A DNA stretch of 64,000 nucleotides from Methanobrevibacter sp. V74 (lineage in GTDB: Archaea; Methanobacteriota; Methanobacteria; Methanobacteriales; Methanobacteriaceae): contig NZ_CAUJAN010000001.1 of assembly GCF_963082495.1 (NCBI RefSeq), positions 434,001-498,000 of the forward strand, read 5' to 3'. Shown one piece after another: positions 8,938-18,934 of the stretch (position 1 is its first letter; each line of letters starts with the position of its first letter). Both the position numbers and the translations under genes were made by a program. The notes beneath the pieces are model-generated. The model made no database searches and was not told the origin of the DNA. It was given only the letters and a program-made list of their open reading frames with translations.

Positions 8938-10717
8938 GAGTGTCCGCCAAAAATGATTTTTGAGTGTGGATTCTAGTAAATGGTCACATCAAGCTTTAAT
9001 TGGTGTGTAGTGGATATACTTTCACAAAAATCAACAATATCTTCTTTATTATTTTGTTCTCCTTGAATAAGATTATATAATCTTTTTATATTGTATGCTA
9101 GTGCATCTAGGTTGAGTCTTTCTCCGGTTTTTACCATTCCGATTACTATTTCTTGTTCTACATGGTATTGTTCTTTGAATATTCCGAATGGTCCTTCTAC
9201 ACTTGGTCTTTTTTTGAATTCTTCTTTATATTCTTCTTTTTCCATTTTGAAGAACATTGCTCTTTCTAATCTGCCACCGTTTTCTGTGATGGTTTTATGT
9301 GTTTGTTTGTCTGTTAAGCAGGATTTTCTGTGAATGCAGTATTTACATGCAGTATAATTGTTGTAGAGTCTTTTTATTTTGTCGGGTTTGTCTGGTTCTT
9401 CGTTTGGTTGTGTGTATTCTTTGTAGAAGTACATTGGTTGTCCTGATGGGCACATAAATAAGTCTAGGTCGGATATGTAGTAAAAGTGGTCTTTATGGAA
9501 TTGGTTTGGATTTAATTTGCCTATTTTTTCTTTGGATTGTTTTCTTGTTGGTATTAATCCATCTATTCCTTTGTTTACAAAGTATGATAGGCTTATTTGA
9601 TTTAAATATATTGTATCTGCACTCATGTGTTTTGGTACTTTTCCTATGTTGTTTATTGCTTTGTCAGCTACTTCTGGTAGTTGGTAATGGTCTGTAGGGT
9701 TTTGTGTGACGTTTAATGCGCAGATTAGTTTGGTGTCGTAATCGACTGCAGATTGGATATTATAAGCAACCAGGAAGTTTCCTTTTTTGCCTTTCATCAT
9801 GCGTGCTTCAATATCATTCATTGGTATTTTATCCTGTCCTGTGAATTTGAATTGAGTTCTGATGTCATATAATATTTCTAATTTTTCATCATTGGACATT
9901 TCCTTGTCATTTAGTATTTTTTGAGCTGGTTTATTGAGTTTTTCAAGCTTTTTAAGGTCAACTTCCAGTCCTTTGTAGAACTGGACCAGCAAATTGGTTT
10001 CTTTTTTGCTGATCATATTTTGGTTAGAATTGAATGCTTTTTTGATGGTCCCATCGACTACAACATGATTAAATTCAGTGAATCCTTTTTTTACGGCCAT
10101 TTTTAATGTCATTTGAAGCAATACTTCATAATAACGTCCAAATTCATCACGATACCTTTGAATTGAACGTTCAGAGGGTTTAATTCTATCACAAACGAAT
10201 TTATATATGTCATGGTACTTTGTCATTTCTGCAATGACTCTAGCACTTTCAATATGGTCTATTTTTGCATAAACAAGTAATTTTAACATGGAACATGGAG
10301 GATATGAAGGCCTACCGCCTTTTTTCTTATTCTCTTTAATTCCCAAAATCGGATAAAATTCTTCAATAAAATCAACCACAAAACGAGAAATATGATTCTC
10401 TGGAACATTAAAATCATAAGTCCTAATGCCTAATTCAGCCTGATTCTTAATAACTTTCTTACTAACCATAAATAACCAACACATAATAACTCATATCTAA
10501 TATAAAATATGTACATCATAGTATATAAATATTACTATTCTAAAAATGACTAAAATCAAATATAAATAAATCATTATAATCCATATTAAAAATTATGAAT
10601 AATAAATAATTAAAATTAAATTCTAATTAATTTAATGAAAAAAATTAACAAAACAAGAAAATTATAACGCAGTTATAAAAAATTCAAAATAAAAAAAATT
10701 AGTTTTGGCGGACACCC
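8938..10717 (-). mobile_element. IS1182-family insertion sequence, apparently intact
   Basis: About 1.78 kb. The ends are near-perfect inverted repeats: G(A)GTGTCCGCCAAAA at 8938-8952 and TTTTGGCGGACACCC at 10703-10717, with one mismatch at the second base. A 4-bp TGTA follows and precedes the element (8934-8937 and 10718-10721), a candidate target duplication. One long transposase gene on the reverse strand fills it. The right end lies only 59 bases upstream of an adhesin start codon. The same end sequences occur on two short MITEs at 23777 and 56011. Confidence 0.85.
8973..10484 (-). CDS. IS1182-family transposase
   Basis: 503 residues, complete. The N-terminal helical domain contains the GGRPSYPPCSMLKLLVYAK segment of DUF772. 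The DDE catalytic domain follows: first Asp in HVVVDGTIKKAF, second probably in KHMSADTIYLNQ, and Glu in SVEGPFGIFKEQ. A cysteine cluster (CKYCIHRKSCL, about residues 385-396) is typical of the family. Initiation could be at ATG 10484 or at the inner ATG 10469 (MVSKKVIK), and neither has a strong ribosome site. No frameshift is seen, so this is probably the active source for related short elements in the window. Confidence 0.9.
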   Translation of the reverse strand: MCWLFMVSKKVIKNQAELGIRTYDFNVPENHISRFVVDFIEEFYPILGIKENKKKGGRPSYPPCSMLKLLVYAKIDHIESARVIAEMTKYHDIYKFVCDRIKPSERSIQRYRDEFGRYYEVLLQMTLKMAVKKGFTEFNHVVVDGTIKKAFNSNQNMISKKETNLLVQFYKGLEVDLKKLEKLNKPAQKILNDKEMSNDEKLEILYDIRTQFKFTGQDKIPMNDIEARMMKGKKGNFLVAYNIQSAVDYDTKLICALNVTQNPTDHYQLPEVADKAINNIGKVPKHMSADTIYLNQISLSYFVNKGIDGLIPTRKQSKEKIGKLNPNQFHKDHFYYISDLDLFMCPSGQPMYFYKEYTQPNEEPDKPDKIKRLYNNYTACKYCIHRKSCLTDKQTHKTITENGGRLERAMFFKMEKEEYKEEFKKRPSVEGPFGIFKEQYHVEQEIVIGMVKTGERLNLDALAYNIKRLYNLIQGEQNNKEDIVDFCESISTTHQLKLDVTIY

Positions 10718-10776
10718 TGTAAATTATAAAATAAATATCCTATTTTAAACGGATTGATATAAAAGGGGGTGAAAAT

Positions 10777-13700
10777 GTGAATAAAAACAAAAAGGTCATA
10801 GTGTTAATTTCAGTACTTTTCATAGTGTTCATGTCAATTAATTCTGTTGGTGCTGTTGAATTAGGTGACAATTTAACATCTGATGGAAGTGTAAATGTCG
10901 ATTTTCCACAAAATGAGAGTGTTATTGATGAGAATATGTTTGCTGATAGTGAAGATAATTTAAATACTCATGAATATTTTAATAATTCATCTTCAAATTA
11001 TAGTATTATAAATAAAAACAACCTTTTAGGGGCATCTTCAATTGATGATATACTTCGAGCTGGAAACACTTGGTATGTTAGTCTTAATGGTCATGATCGT
11101 CCTGAACCTCAATTTGGTTCATTTCATCATCCTTTTGTTACATTAGAATATGCATTAACAAGGGCGAGTAATGGAGATACTATTTACATTAGGGGTGGAA
11201 CGTATAATGATTATAAATGGTTTAGTTTTAATTCTAATATTCATATAGAGATCAATAAAGCTGTAAATATCTTAGCATACAATGGTGAAGAAGTTATAAT
11301 GGATGGTACAAATAGATATAGTATTTGGTCAGTATCTGCAAATAATGTAAATATATCAGGAATAACATTTAAAAATGGAATATCTGCTTCTGGAGGTAGT
11401 GCATTATATTTAAAAAATTCAAATAGCAATATTAATATTCAAAATTGTAGATTTATTAATAATAATGTAGTATATAATCCTTTTTATACTCCTTATTATG
11501 GGGGAAGTATTCTTGCTAAAAATAATAGAGGATTATTGATTAATAATTGTGAATTTATTGATAATACTGTTAATACTTACGGTGGAGCTATTGATTTATA
11601 TAACTGTAGGGATAGTGCAATATCTAATTGTATTTTCACAGGCAATAATGCAAGCCAGTCTGGTGGAGCAATTATATTTCAACAATCTACTAATATTAAT
11701 ATAGATGGATGTAATTTTACAAATAACCATGCTAATAAGAATGGTGGTGCGATTTATAGTAAGAATAGTGATGTTACCATTAACAATTCCAAGTTTAATA
11801 ATAATAAAGCAACGGATAATGGTGGAGCTGCATATATAAATAGTTCAAATAATTCAATATCCAATTCATTATTCAATTATAATGGTGCAAAATTTGGTTC
11901 TGTAATTTATAATGTACAAGGATTAACAATAACCAATTCAAATTTAACAAATAATAAGGCAAATTCAAATAATATTAAGATTAATGTTGGTGTTAATTCT
12001 AATGAAGTTACAATTACCACAAATTTCACAGGCAATGATAATTTAATTAATGCTATTTATAATATTGGTAGTGTTGAATTAACTAATGTTAGTTATTATG
12101 GTTTCAATAATTATATGAATACTGGTAATAGTCCAGTTACTCCAGTTGTTGGCGCTGTTAATAGTCAAAATGGTGCTCTGGTATATCAAGATAATCATGA
12201 AGCTGGTCAATATATTACAATAGAAATATATGATAGTAGTAATAACCTAATAAAAACATACACAAATAAAACTGGTATTATGGGAATATTACATTAGATG
12301 TTAATAATCTTGATATAGGTGAGTATAGTGTTATTGCATATCATATAAGTGATGAGTATTACTCTAGTATATATAATAGTACAATATTCACTATCACTAA
12401 ATTAAAAACTAATACTACTTTAAATGTTAATACAACCAGTATATACATAGGTGATAAAGTTATGATTACACCTGTTGTTAAGGCAGGTAGCATTACAATT
12501 ACAAGTGGTAATATTGAAATTTATGATGGCGATACATTAATTACTACTATTACAGCTGGTGATAGTTTTATATATGAACCTACTTCAGTAGGTACTTCCA
12601 CTATAACTGCACACTATTTAGGTGATTCTAATTATGGTTCAAGTGTTAGTGGTGCAGTTGATATAATTGTAAAAAAACTTAATGTAAATGTATCAATTGA
12701 TGTAGATGAAGTTACCTATCCAAATGCACCTATTACAATAATTACAGCTAATGCAACTGGAACATATGATGTTTATATAAATGGTAAACATTATACTGTA
12801 ACTCTAAATGAAGGTGAAACAACAAAAAGTGTAACTGGCATTACTTTAAATGTTGGTGAAGGATACATAGCTAATGTAAAATTCAATGAAACAGATAAAT
12901 ACAATGAAGCTAATGCTAGTACAACTTTTAATGTTATAAATGGTACTATTAATGTTAGTGTTGTTGTTAATGATGTGACTTATCCTGATCATGCTGTTGC
13001 TGTTGTTTCTGGCAGTGTTGATGGTGAGTATGTGGTGACTGTTAATAATAAGAATTATACTGTTGCTGTGTCTGGTGGTACTGGCAGTGTTGATATTGAT
13101 GTTTTACCTGTTGGAAGTTATACTGCTGTTGTAACTGCTAATATTCCTAATTACAATTCAGTATCTGAATATGATACATTTAAAGTTGTTAATGGAATTA
13201 TCAATGTTCATATTGAAGTTAATGATACAGTTTATCCTAATCATCCAATAGCTAATGTTACAGCTACTTTAGATGGCGATTATGTAATTGTTGTTACTTT
13301 AATCAATTCCAATTCCTCATCAACTAATAAAACATTTAATATTCATGTTGCTGATGGTAAAGCGATTGTAGATTTAGGTCGTTTAGATGCAGGTAACTAT
13401 TCTGCTACTGTAACTGGTGATATTGAAGGTTATAGTATAGTGTCTGACACTGATGAATTTGAAGTTAAAAAAGCTAATTCTTGTTTAGATGCTATTAGTT
13501 CTCCAAAAAATCCAGTATATAACCAAGATAATATACATATAGATCCTTTGCTTCCTAGTGATGCTACTGGTACTGTAACTTACATTGTTGATGATAATAA
13601 ACCTATTACTCTTGGTTTAAATGAAACATTTAAATTTACTCCAGATAAAGCAGGAAAACACAAAATAGTAGTTATTTATAATGGAGATAATAATTACTTA

Positions 13701-14135
13701 ACTGATAACATGACTTTATATGTAAATGTTTTAAAAGCGGATACTCTTATGAACATTAATACTGATAAATCCAAACATGTAACAGGCGATAAAATTAAAG
13801 TTATAGTTAATCTGCCTAAAGGTGCAACTGGTACTGTAACTTACTATGTAAATGGTAAAAAAATGGCTACACTTCCTGTTGGGGAAATCTTTGAATTTAC
13901 TCCTATAGGTTCTGGTCAATACACTATCACTGCATTTTATAGTGGAGATGAAAATTATAAATCAAATTATACTACAATGAGCATTTATGTAGGTAAATCA
14001 CATAATAAGAACAATTCAACAATTCCAGAAAAGATGAATAGTATTGATTTAATTCCAGCTACTGGAAATCCGATATTATTATTAATCTTAATGATCATGA
14101 TGATTTTAGGTGTATCAATACGTCGGAAAAATTAA
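10777..14135 (+). pseudogene. Adhesin-like surface protein, split by a one-base frameshift
   Basis: Two open frames (10777-12297, 506 aa; and the frame open from about 12282, first ATG 12462, to 14135) form one gene of about 1,120 codons. Part one has a signal peptide ending near VGAVELGD, then right-handed beta-helix repeats of the GGAIY..NNxF type. Part two has tandem Ig-like domains (VNVSIDVDEVTYPNAP and similar) and ends ATGNPILLLILMIMM plus RRKN, a membrane anchor. Restoring one A in GGTATTATGGG (about 12280) joins the frames through NITLDVNN. GTG start 10777 has a GGGGGTGA ribosome site. Probably a cell-surface adhesin; the break is either real or a sequencing error. Confidence 0.8.
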
Positions 14136-14140
14136 ACATT

Positions 14141-14170
14141 TGGGAATTTATATTCCCATTACTTTTTTTA
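14141..14170 (+). terminator. Hairpin and T-tract terminator of the adhesin gene
   Basis: TGGGAAT (14141-14147) pairs with ATTCCCA (14152-14158) around a 4-base loop, and ACTTTTTTTA follows. It sits 6 bases after the adhesin stop. Confidence 0.65.
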
Positions 14171-14476
14171 TAACAATTTAATGTTTGCCAAAATTTAATT
14201 TTCTAATAACCTCTTTATCAAATGCAAAAGCAGCTTCGGAAAATATTATCATAATTTAAAACTAGAATCTGCTTCATGATATGGTGGTTTTGAAGGTTTT
14301 TTTAAACTTATTTCATTTAAAATTCTAATTGTATCCGTATTAGGTAGATTGCGGGTAATTTTTTACAAGCAAATACTCTAAACTATGATGTTTTTTCCAC
14401 ACTATCTTTTAAATTTTTAGTCATTTTATCACCATAATAGAAAAGTATTAAAGTTTAGTTATACCTAATTATTTTC
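14171..14476. other. Gene-poor stretch with two short coding relics on the reverse strand
   Basis: No full gene. On the reverse strand a frame at 14185-14253 reads MIIFSEAAFAFDKEVIRK... then stops. A second frame at about 14254-14360 reads RNLPNTDTIRILNEISLKKP... then stops. They look like leftovers of one degraded protein, but I cannot name it. The right end (about 14440-14476) must contain the promoter of the methyltransferase gene. Confidence 0.3.
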
Positions 14477-15256
14477 ATGTCTAAGTTTAATAAAATATCC
14501 AAAACTCTTTTTGTACCTATGATGGGAAGAATTTATTCAAGTGAAAATTTCCCTAATATCCTGTATGATGAAACAGCATTAAAACTAAAAGATACATTGC
14601 CAGATATCAACAAAGACCAATCAGAATATACTTTTATGGCTAGTGCTGTTAGAAGTATGAATATTGATAGGTATGTAAAAGATTTTTTAAAAAGAAATCC
14701 TGATGGGATTATTGTAGAGTTAGGTTGTGGACTTGAAACAACTTATAATAGGTGTTATGATGGAAAAACAAAATGGTATGAATTAGATTTACCTGAAGTA
14801 ATTGAATATCGAGAAAATTTGCTTCCCCCAGGTGAAAACCAAATTTTGATTAAAGGATCTATTTTAAATGATGATTGGTTAGAATATTTTGACCTAAATA
14901 ATCCTGTGTTATTTGTTGCAGGTGGAGTATTCCATTATTTTCCACATGATGATGTAATAAAAACATTTAAGATACTGCAAAACTTTAAAAATGCAGAACT
15001 AGTTTTTGATACATTAAATAAATTAGGAATTCGGGGAATAAAAAGATATATGAAAAAATTAGGTCATGATGAAGCTACAATGTATTTTTATGTTGATGAC
15101 GGTGAAAAATTAGCAAATAAAATTGATGCTGCCCTTTTAAAAGAAGAAAGGTATTATAATCATACTTCTAAAAAAGGTATGAAATTTATGACAAAAGTGT
15201 CAATGACAGTATCGGACTTATTATATATGGTTAAAATGATTCATATTAAATTATAA
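14477..15256 (+). CDS. Class I SAM-dependent O-methyltransferase, LCM/TcmP type
   Basis: 259 residues. The order of motifs follows the leucine carboxyl methyltransferase superfamily: SEYTFMASAVRSMNIDRYV, SAM-binding VELGCGLETTYNRCY, acidic YELDLPEVIEYRENLLP, and LFVAGGVFHYFPHDDV. Enzymes of this family methylate carboxyl or hydroxyl groups of small molecules or proteins. The substrate here is unknown, and archaeal members are not tied to a known pathway. It is flanked by relics and a divergent acetyltransferase, so it is likely accessory. Confidence 0.75.
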   Translation: MSKFNKISKTLFVPMMGRIYSSENFPNILYDETALKLKDTLPDINKDQSEYTFMASAVRSMNIDRYVKDFLKRNPDGIIVELGCGLETTYNRCYDGKTKWYELDLPEVIEYRENLLPPGENQILIKGSILNDDWLEYFDLNNPVLFVAGGVFHYFPHDDVIKTFKILQNFKNAELVFDTLNKLGIRGIKRYMKKLGHDEATMYFYVDDGEKLANKIDAALLKEERYYNHTSKKGMKFMTKVSMTVSDLLYMVKMIHIKL

Positions 15257-15442
15257 TGGTGTATATGAGGTTATTCATAAAATTACCCAAAATCTAAAAG
15301 ATTAATGGCCACTTTAGAGACATGAATATAACACAAAAAGAAAGTGTCTATTCTGTAAGATTAATAATAATTTAAATCATAATAATAAAAATTACAATTC
15401 ATAAGACATATAATGATGAAAGTAGAAGCAACAGATATTGAA

Positions 15443-16075
15443 TCACTTCCAAAATGAATTATTAAATTCTTTTTGAGCATTTTCAAAAAAGCATCCTAAA
15501 TCTCGACCATTAACAAAAATATGACTTACAGTAATGGAAACACTCATCTCATAGTTTTTATTTACTTTTCCCCATGTGATTAATGGTTGAATTGCTTTTC
15601 CATCAATAATGCAGTTAGTTAACGTGTCAAAATCAACCCATGGAATACATGAAAAGTTAGCAACATTTGTTAAGTCTCGTTTTTCCATTTCTAAGTTAAA
15701 GCCTTCATTTTCACCATCTAAAACAGATCTTGAAAGATTTTTAACATAATCATGCCAATCTAAAATATCACTAAATTCCGGGGGTGTTTTAACCCTCATT
15801 TCTTTGTAAATTTCATGGTTTTCATCCATAATTGGAGTTAAACCTTCAAGATAATCGTATTCAATTACTTCACCATCAATTATTCTTCTTTTAAGTTGAC
15901 AAACAGAGTTTACAGCATTCATTAAACAACTTAAACTCATAATAAAAAAAGATTTATCGTTTTCATGACACCACTCCCACAAGTTTTTCACATTCATTCT
16001 TGCTGAAACGGAGTATCTTGCAGATTGAAAATTAATAAAAGGATTGTTTTTTAAATCAAATTCTATTTTTTTCAT
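15443..16075 (-). CDS. CatA-like O-acetyltransferase
   Basis: 210 residues, the size and fold signature of type A chloramphenicol acetyltransferase: NPFINFQSARYSVSARMNV at the N-terminus, FSCIPWVDFDTLTN, and near the C-terminus VSHIFVNGRDLGCFFENAQK. The catalytic histidine of HxxxDG is kept, but the aspartate is replaced by asparagine (HIFVNG). CatA-like proteins in gut Firmicutes and archaea acetylate unknown substrates, so resistance should not be assumed. It is divergent to the oxidoreductase at 16149, with about 73 bases between the start codons. Confidence 0.75.
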   Translation of the reverse strand: MKKIEFDLKNNPFINFQSARYSVSARMNVKNLWEWCHENDKSFFIMSLSCLMNAVNSVCQLKRRIIDGEVIEYDYLEGLTPIMDENHEIYKEMRVKTPPEFSDILDWHDYVKNLSRSVLDGENEGFNLEMEKRDLTNVANFSCIPWVDFDTLTNCIIDGKAIQPLITWGKVNKNYEMSVSITVSHIFVNGRDLGCFFENAQKEFNNSFWK

Positions 16076-16148
16076 AGTTAAACCTTAATCTTTTTATATC
16101 GTTTTAAATAAATATAACTTTGTATAAATCTTATAGGGTTATGTTAAA

Positions 16149-17480
16149 ATGAAAGTAGTAATCGTTGGTGGTGGAGCTGGAGGAATCTCTACAGCTTCAA
16201 ATATTCGTAAACTTGACAAAGATATTGAAATTGTAGTTCTCACAAGAGATAATAAAGTAGCATATTCCCCATGCGCTATTCCTTATGTATTGTCCGGTAC
16301 AATAGAATCATTTGATGATATTATTATGAGAACTCCTGAAGACTATAAGAAAAAGGACATTGAAGTTATCATTGAAGTAGAAGTAATCGCAGTTGACTCT
16401 GATAAAAAAACAGTTACTTATGAACAAGATGGTAATGAAATTGTCATGGATTATGATAAATTAGTCTTTGCAACTGGTGGCAATCCATTTGTTCCTCCAA
16501 TGCAGGGTGTGGACTTAGAGGGAGTATTTAGAATCCGTAACATTGATGATGGTATTCGTGTACAAGAAGCAATGAAAGATGCTAAAAGTGCAATTGTCAC
16601 TGGTGCAGGATTAATTGGTATTGAAATTGCATTTGCTCTTAAAAAACAAGGTTTGGATGTAATTTTAAGTGAAATGTTGCCTCAAATTGTTCCCAGGTCT
16701 CTTGATAAGGATATGTCTGATATATTAGTTAATTACTTGGAAATGGAAGGTATTAAAGTAGTATTGGGCAAACCAATTACTAAATTAATTGGTGATGGGA
16801 AAGTAGAAAAAGCTTGCTTTGGTGATGAAGATTTATATGATGCTGATATGGTTATCATGGCAACAGGAGTTAGAGCTGAATTAGATCTTGCCCGTATGGC
16901 TGGTTGTGAACTTGGTAGATGGGCAATACTTGTAAATGATAGAATGGAAACTTCAGTAGATGATATTTATGCTGTTGGGGATTGTGTTGAATCCAAAGAT
17001 TTAATTTTAGGTTCCAATACTATTTCTCAATTAGGCACTACTGCTGTTCGTGAATCAAAAACATTGGCTCGTACAATTTGTGGTAAGAAATCTAGATTTA
17101 ATCCGGTTTTAAATTCAATGGTTTCTAAAGTAGGTAAATTAGAATTTGGTGCTGTTGGTTATACCACTAGTTTCGCTCAACAGAATCGCATTAGACCTGT
17201 TGTTCAAAAAGTACAAGCACTTACAAGAGCACGTTATTATCCTAATGCAAAACCAATGGATATTAAAGTTATTTGTGATGGAAATGGAACCATTATCGGC
17301 TGTCAAATCATTGCGGAAGAAAGAGTAGCTGAAAGAATTGATACAATGACTTTGGCTATTACAGAAGGACTCACTTGCTTTGATTTAAGTAATATGGAAT
17401 TTGCTTATGCGCCACCTGTATCCATGGTTACAGATCCGTTAATCCTTGCTGTTGAAGAAGTTAGTAAAAAATTTAGTTAA
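16149..17480 (+). CDS. FAD-dependent pyridine nucleotide-disulfide oxidoreductase (CoA-disulfide reductase / NADH oxidase type)
   Basis: 443 residues. The FAD Rossmann loop is VVIVGGGAGGISTASNI at residue 3, and the single redox cysteine is Cys42 in AYSPCAIPYVLSG. An NAD(P)H Rossmann loop, ITGAGLIGIE-like (AIVTGAGLIGIEIAFALKKQ), is near residue 155. The second FAD site is DDIYAVGDCVES, and a C-terminal dimer domain follows. This single-cysteine layout is that of CoA-disulfide reductases, NADH oxidases and NADH peroxidases. The role is probably thiol or oxygen and peroxide defence, or sulfur reduction. It is 20 bases upstream of an Mrp ATPase, likely in the same operon. Confidence 0.82.
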   Translation: MKVVIVGGGAGGISTASNIRKLDKDIEIVVLTRDNKVAYSPCAIPYVLSGTIESFDDIIMRTPEDYKKKDIEVIIEVEVIAVDSDKKTVTYEQDGNEIVMDYDKLVFATGGNPFVPPMQGVDLEGVFRIRNIDDGIRVQEAMKDAKSAIVTGAGLIGIEIAFALKKQGLDVILSEMLPQIVPRSLDKDMSDILVNYLEMEGIKVVLGKPITKLIGDGKVEKACFGDEDLYDADMVIMATGVRAELDLARMAGCELGRWAILVNDRMETSVDDIYAVGDCVESKDLILGSNTISQLGTTAVRESKTLARTICGKKSRFNPVLNSMVSKVGKLEFGAVGYTTSFAQQNRIRPVVQKVQALTRARYYPNAKPMDIKVICDGNGTIIGCQIIAEERVAERIDTMTLAITEGLTCFDLSNMEFAYAPPVSMVTDPLILAVEEVSKKFS

Positions 17481-17500
17481 ATAATGGAGAGATGAGAAAT

Positions 17501-18469
17501 ATGCCTGAACATGGTCATCACGGTCATGGGGGTCAGATGACTCCCGAACAACAAATGCAAATGATGCAACAAGAAATCAGATTAGCTAAGAATTTAAGTC
17601 AAATTAAATATAAAATCGTTGTAATGAGTGGAAAAGGTGGAGTTGGAAAATCTACTGTTGCAGCCAATATTGCTGAAACATTACAAGCTATGGGATATAA
17701 AACTGGCATTTTAGATGCTGATATTCATGGTCCAAACATTCCTAAAATGCTTGGAATTGAAATGCTTGAAGAACAATTCAACCAATATCAATTTGATGCT
17801 TTCAAAGCTATTGTTGAAGAGGGTATTATTGAGAAAGGTTTATCTCAAGAAGAACAGAAAAAATACATTGAAGAAAAACAGGAAGAATATAAAAGTTCAA
17901 TGTTTCCGGTAGTTACTGAAAGTGGTCTTAAAGTAATGTCAATGGCTTTTTTAATTGACAGTTTAGATAGGCCAATTATTTGGAGGGGGCCTCAAAAAAC
18001 CGGTGCAATTAAACAATTGATTTCTGATGCACACTGGGGCAAGCTTGACTTTTTGGTTATTGATAATCCTCCTGGAACTGGTGATGAACCATTGACTGTT
18101 CTTCAAACTATTCCGGATACTGATTTAGTTTTAATGGTTACTACACCAAATGTTGTTTCACAAGAGGATGTGCTTAAGTGTGTTAAAATGGTTGAAATGA
18201 TGAATATAGATAAAATTGCTTTAATTGAAAACATGGCATACTATATTTGTCCGCATTGTGGTGAAAAATTAAACATCTTTGGTGAAGGTAATGGTAAAAA
18301 ATTCGCTGAGGAAATGAGTATAACTTATCTTGGCGATTTGCCGATTGAAGAAAACGTTTCTGACTCACCAAATAAAAATGGAACTATTTCTGTACTTGAT
18401 TCTAATGATGAGGTATCTAAAAGGTTTAGAGAAATAGTTGATGATATAAAAGAAGAGTTTTTAGAGTAA
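17501..18469 (+). CDS. Mrp/NBP35-type P-loop ATPase, Fe-S carrier
   Basis: About 322 residues (325 if ATG 17492 is used). The start is histidine/glycine-rich (EHGHHGHGGQ). The Walker A is VMSGKGGVGKST with the deviant lysine, followed by LDADIHGPNIPKMLG. A C-terminal CPHCGE motif binds the bridging Fe-S cluster. Such ATPases carry and deliver 4Fe-4S clusters in methanogens. Residues roughly 90-140 form a charged insertion (EEGIIEKGLSQEEQKKYIEE) between IPKMLG and the SMAFLI segment that looks longer than in typical Mrp proteins. ATG 17501 is more likely than 17492, because GGAG would be too close to the latter. It overlaps the convergent gene at 18461 by 9 bases. Confidence 0.85.
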   Translation: MPEHGHHGHGGQMTPEQQMQMMQQEIRLAKNLSQIKYKIVVMSGKGGVGKSTVAANIAETLQAMGYKTGILDADIHGPNIPKMLGIEMLEEQFNQYQFDAFKAIVEEGIIEKGLSQEEQKKYIEEKQEEYKSSMFPVVTESGLKVMSMAFLIDSLDRPIIWRGPQKTGAIKQLISDAHWGKLDFLVIDNPPGTGDEPLTVLQTIPDTDLVLMVTTPNVVSQEDVLKCVKMVEMMNIDKIALIENMAYYICPHCGEKLNIFGEGNGKKFAEEMSITYLGDLPIEENVSDSPNKNGTISVLDSNDEVSKRFREIVDDIKEEFLE

Positions 18470-18934
18470 ACTGGTGTTAATAATATAGCTTGCACTACTA
18501 ATATTTACAAGATATCCTAAGAATTTAGGATCTTCTTTTAATTTTTTAAAATAATCTAATTTTTCAAGGAGGTATTCCTTATTTTCATCCATAACATTTA
18601 AAGAGAAATATTGCATACCTAATGTGTATTCTCTAAGGTCTGTAAAAACAGGAACTACATATTCAGCATCATTACCATAAGGAATTTTAACAGCCTCATT
18701 ATTTTCAATTGAGATTATAAAAACATTACTTTTAATATATTCTTTGATTTCTTCTTCTAATTTTAAAATAGCTTTTTTGTTGTCGTTTTCTCCTTGCATG
18801 TATACTAGGTTGATATAATTTTTAAGCTCCGGATGTTTGATTTCTTCAATTTTCATTGTATTATAGTTTATTGTTTTTAGTATATAATCATTCGATTTAG
18901 ATAAAACTAAACTTTTATTAGATATCATATTCAT
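18461..18934 (-). CDS. SseB-like domain protein, paralogue 1
   Basis: 157 residues. The core strand YVVPVFTDLREYTLGMQYF and the closing segment DPKFLGYLVNISSASYIIN are shared with the proteins encoded at 21698-22141 and, less closely, 22144-22599 and 21426-21698. The pattern resembles the SseB N-terminal domain (enhanced serine sensitivity family), whose biochemical role is not known. It converges with the Mrp gene and overlaps its end. The start is uncertain: ATG 18934 or 18928, neither with a clear ribosome-binding site. Confidence 0.6.
   Translation of the reverse strand: MNMISNKSLVLSKSNDYILKTINYNTMKIEEIKHPELKNYINLVYMQGENDNKKAILKLEEEIKEYIKSNVFIISIENNEAVKIPYGNDAEYVVPVFTDLREYTLGMQYFSLNVMDENKEYLLEKLDYFKKLKEDPKFLGYLVNISSASYIINTSLL

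Noticed and set aside
8973-10484. Long forward-strand reading frames within the IS1182 transposase
   Set aside because: They lie wholly inside a well-supported reverse-strand gene and encode hydrophobic shadows without motifs.
15443-16075. Chloramphenicol resistance gene
   Set aside because: Only the family is supported; the HxxxNG change and archaeal host give no support for drug resistance.
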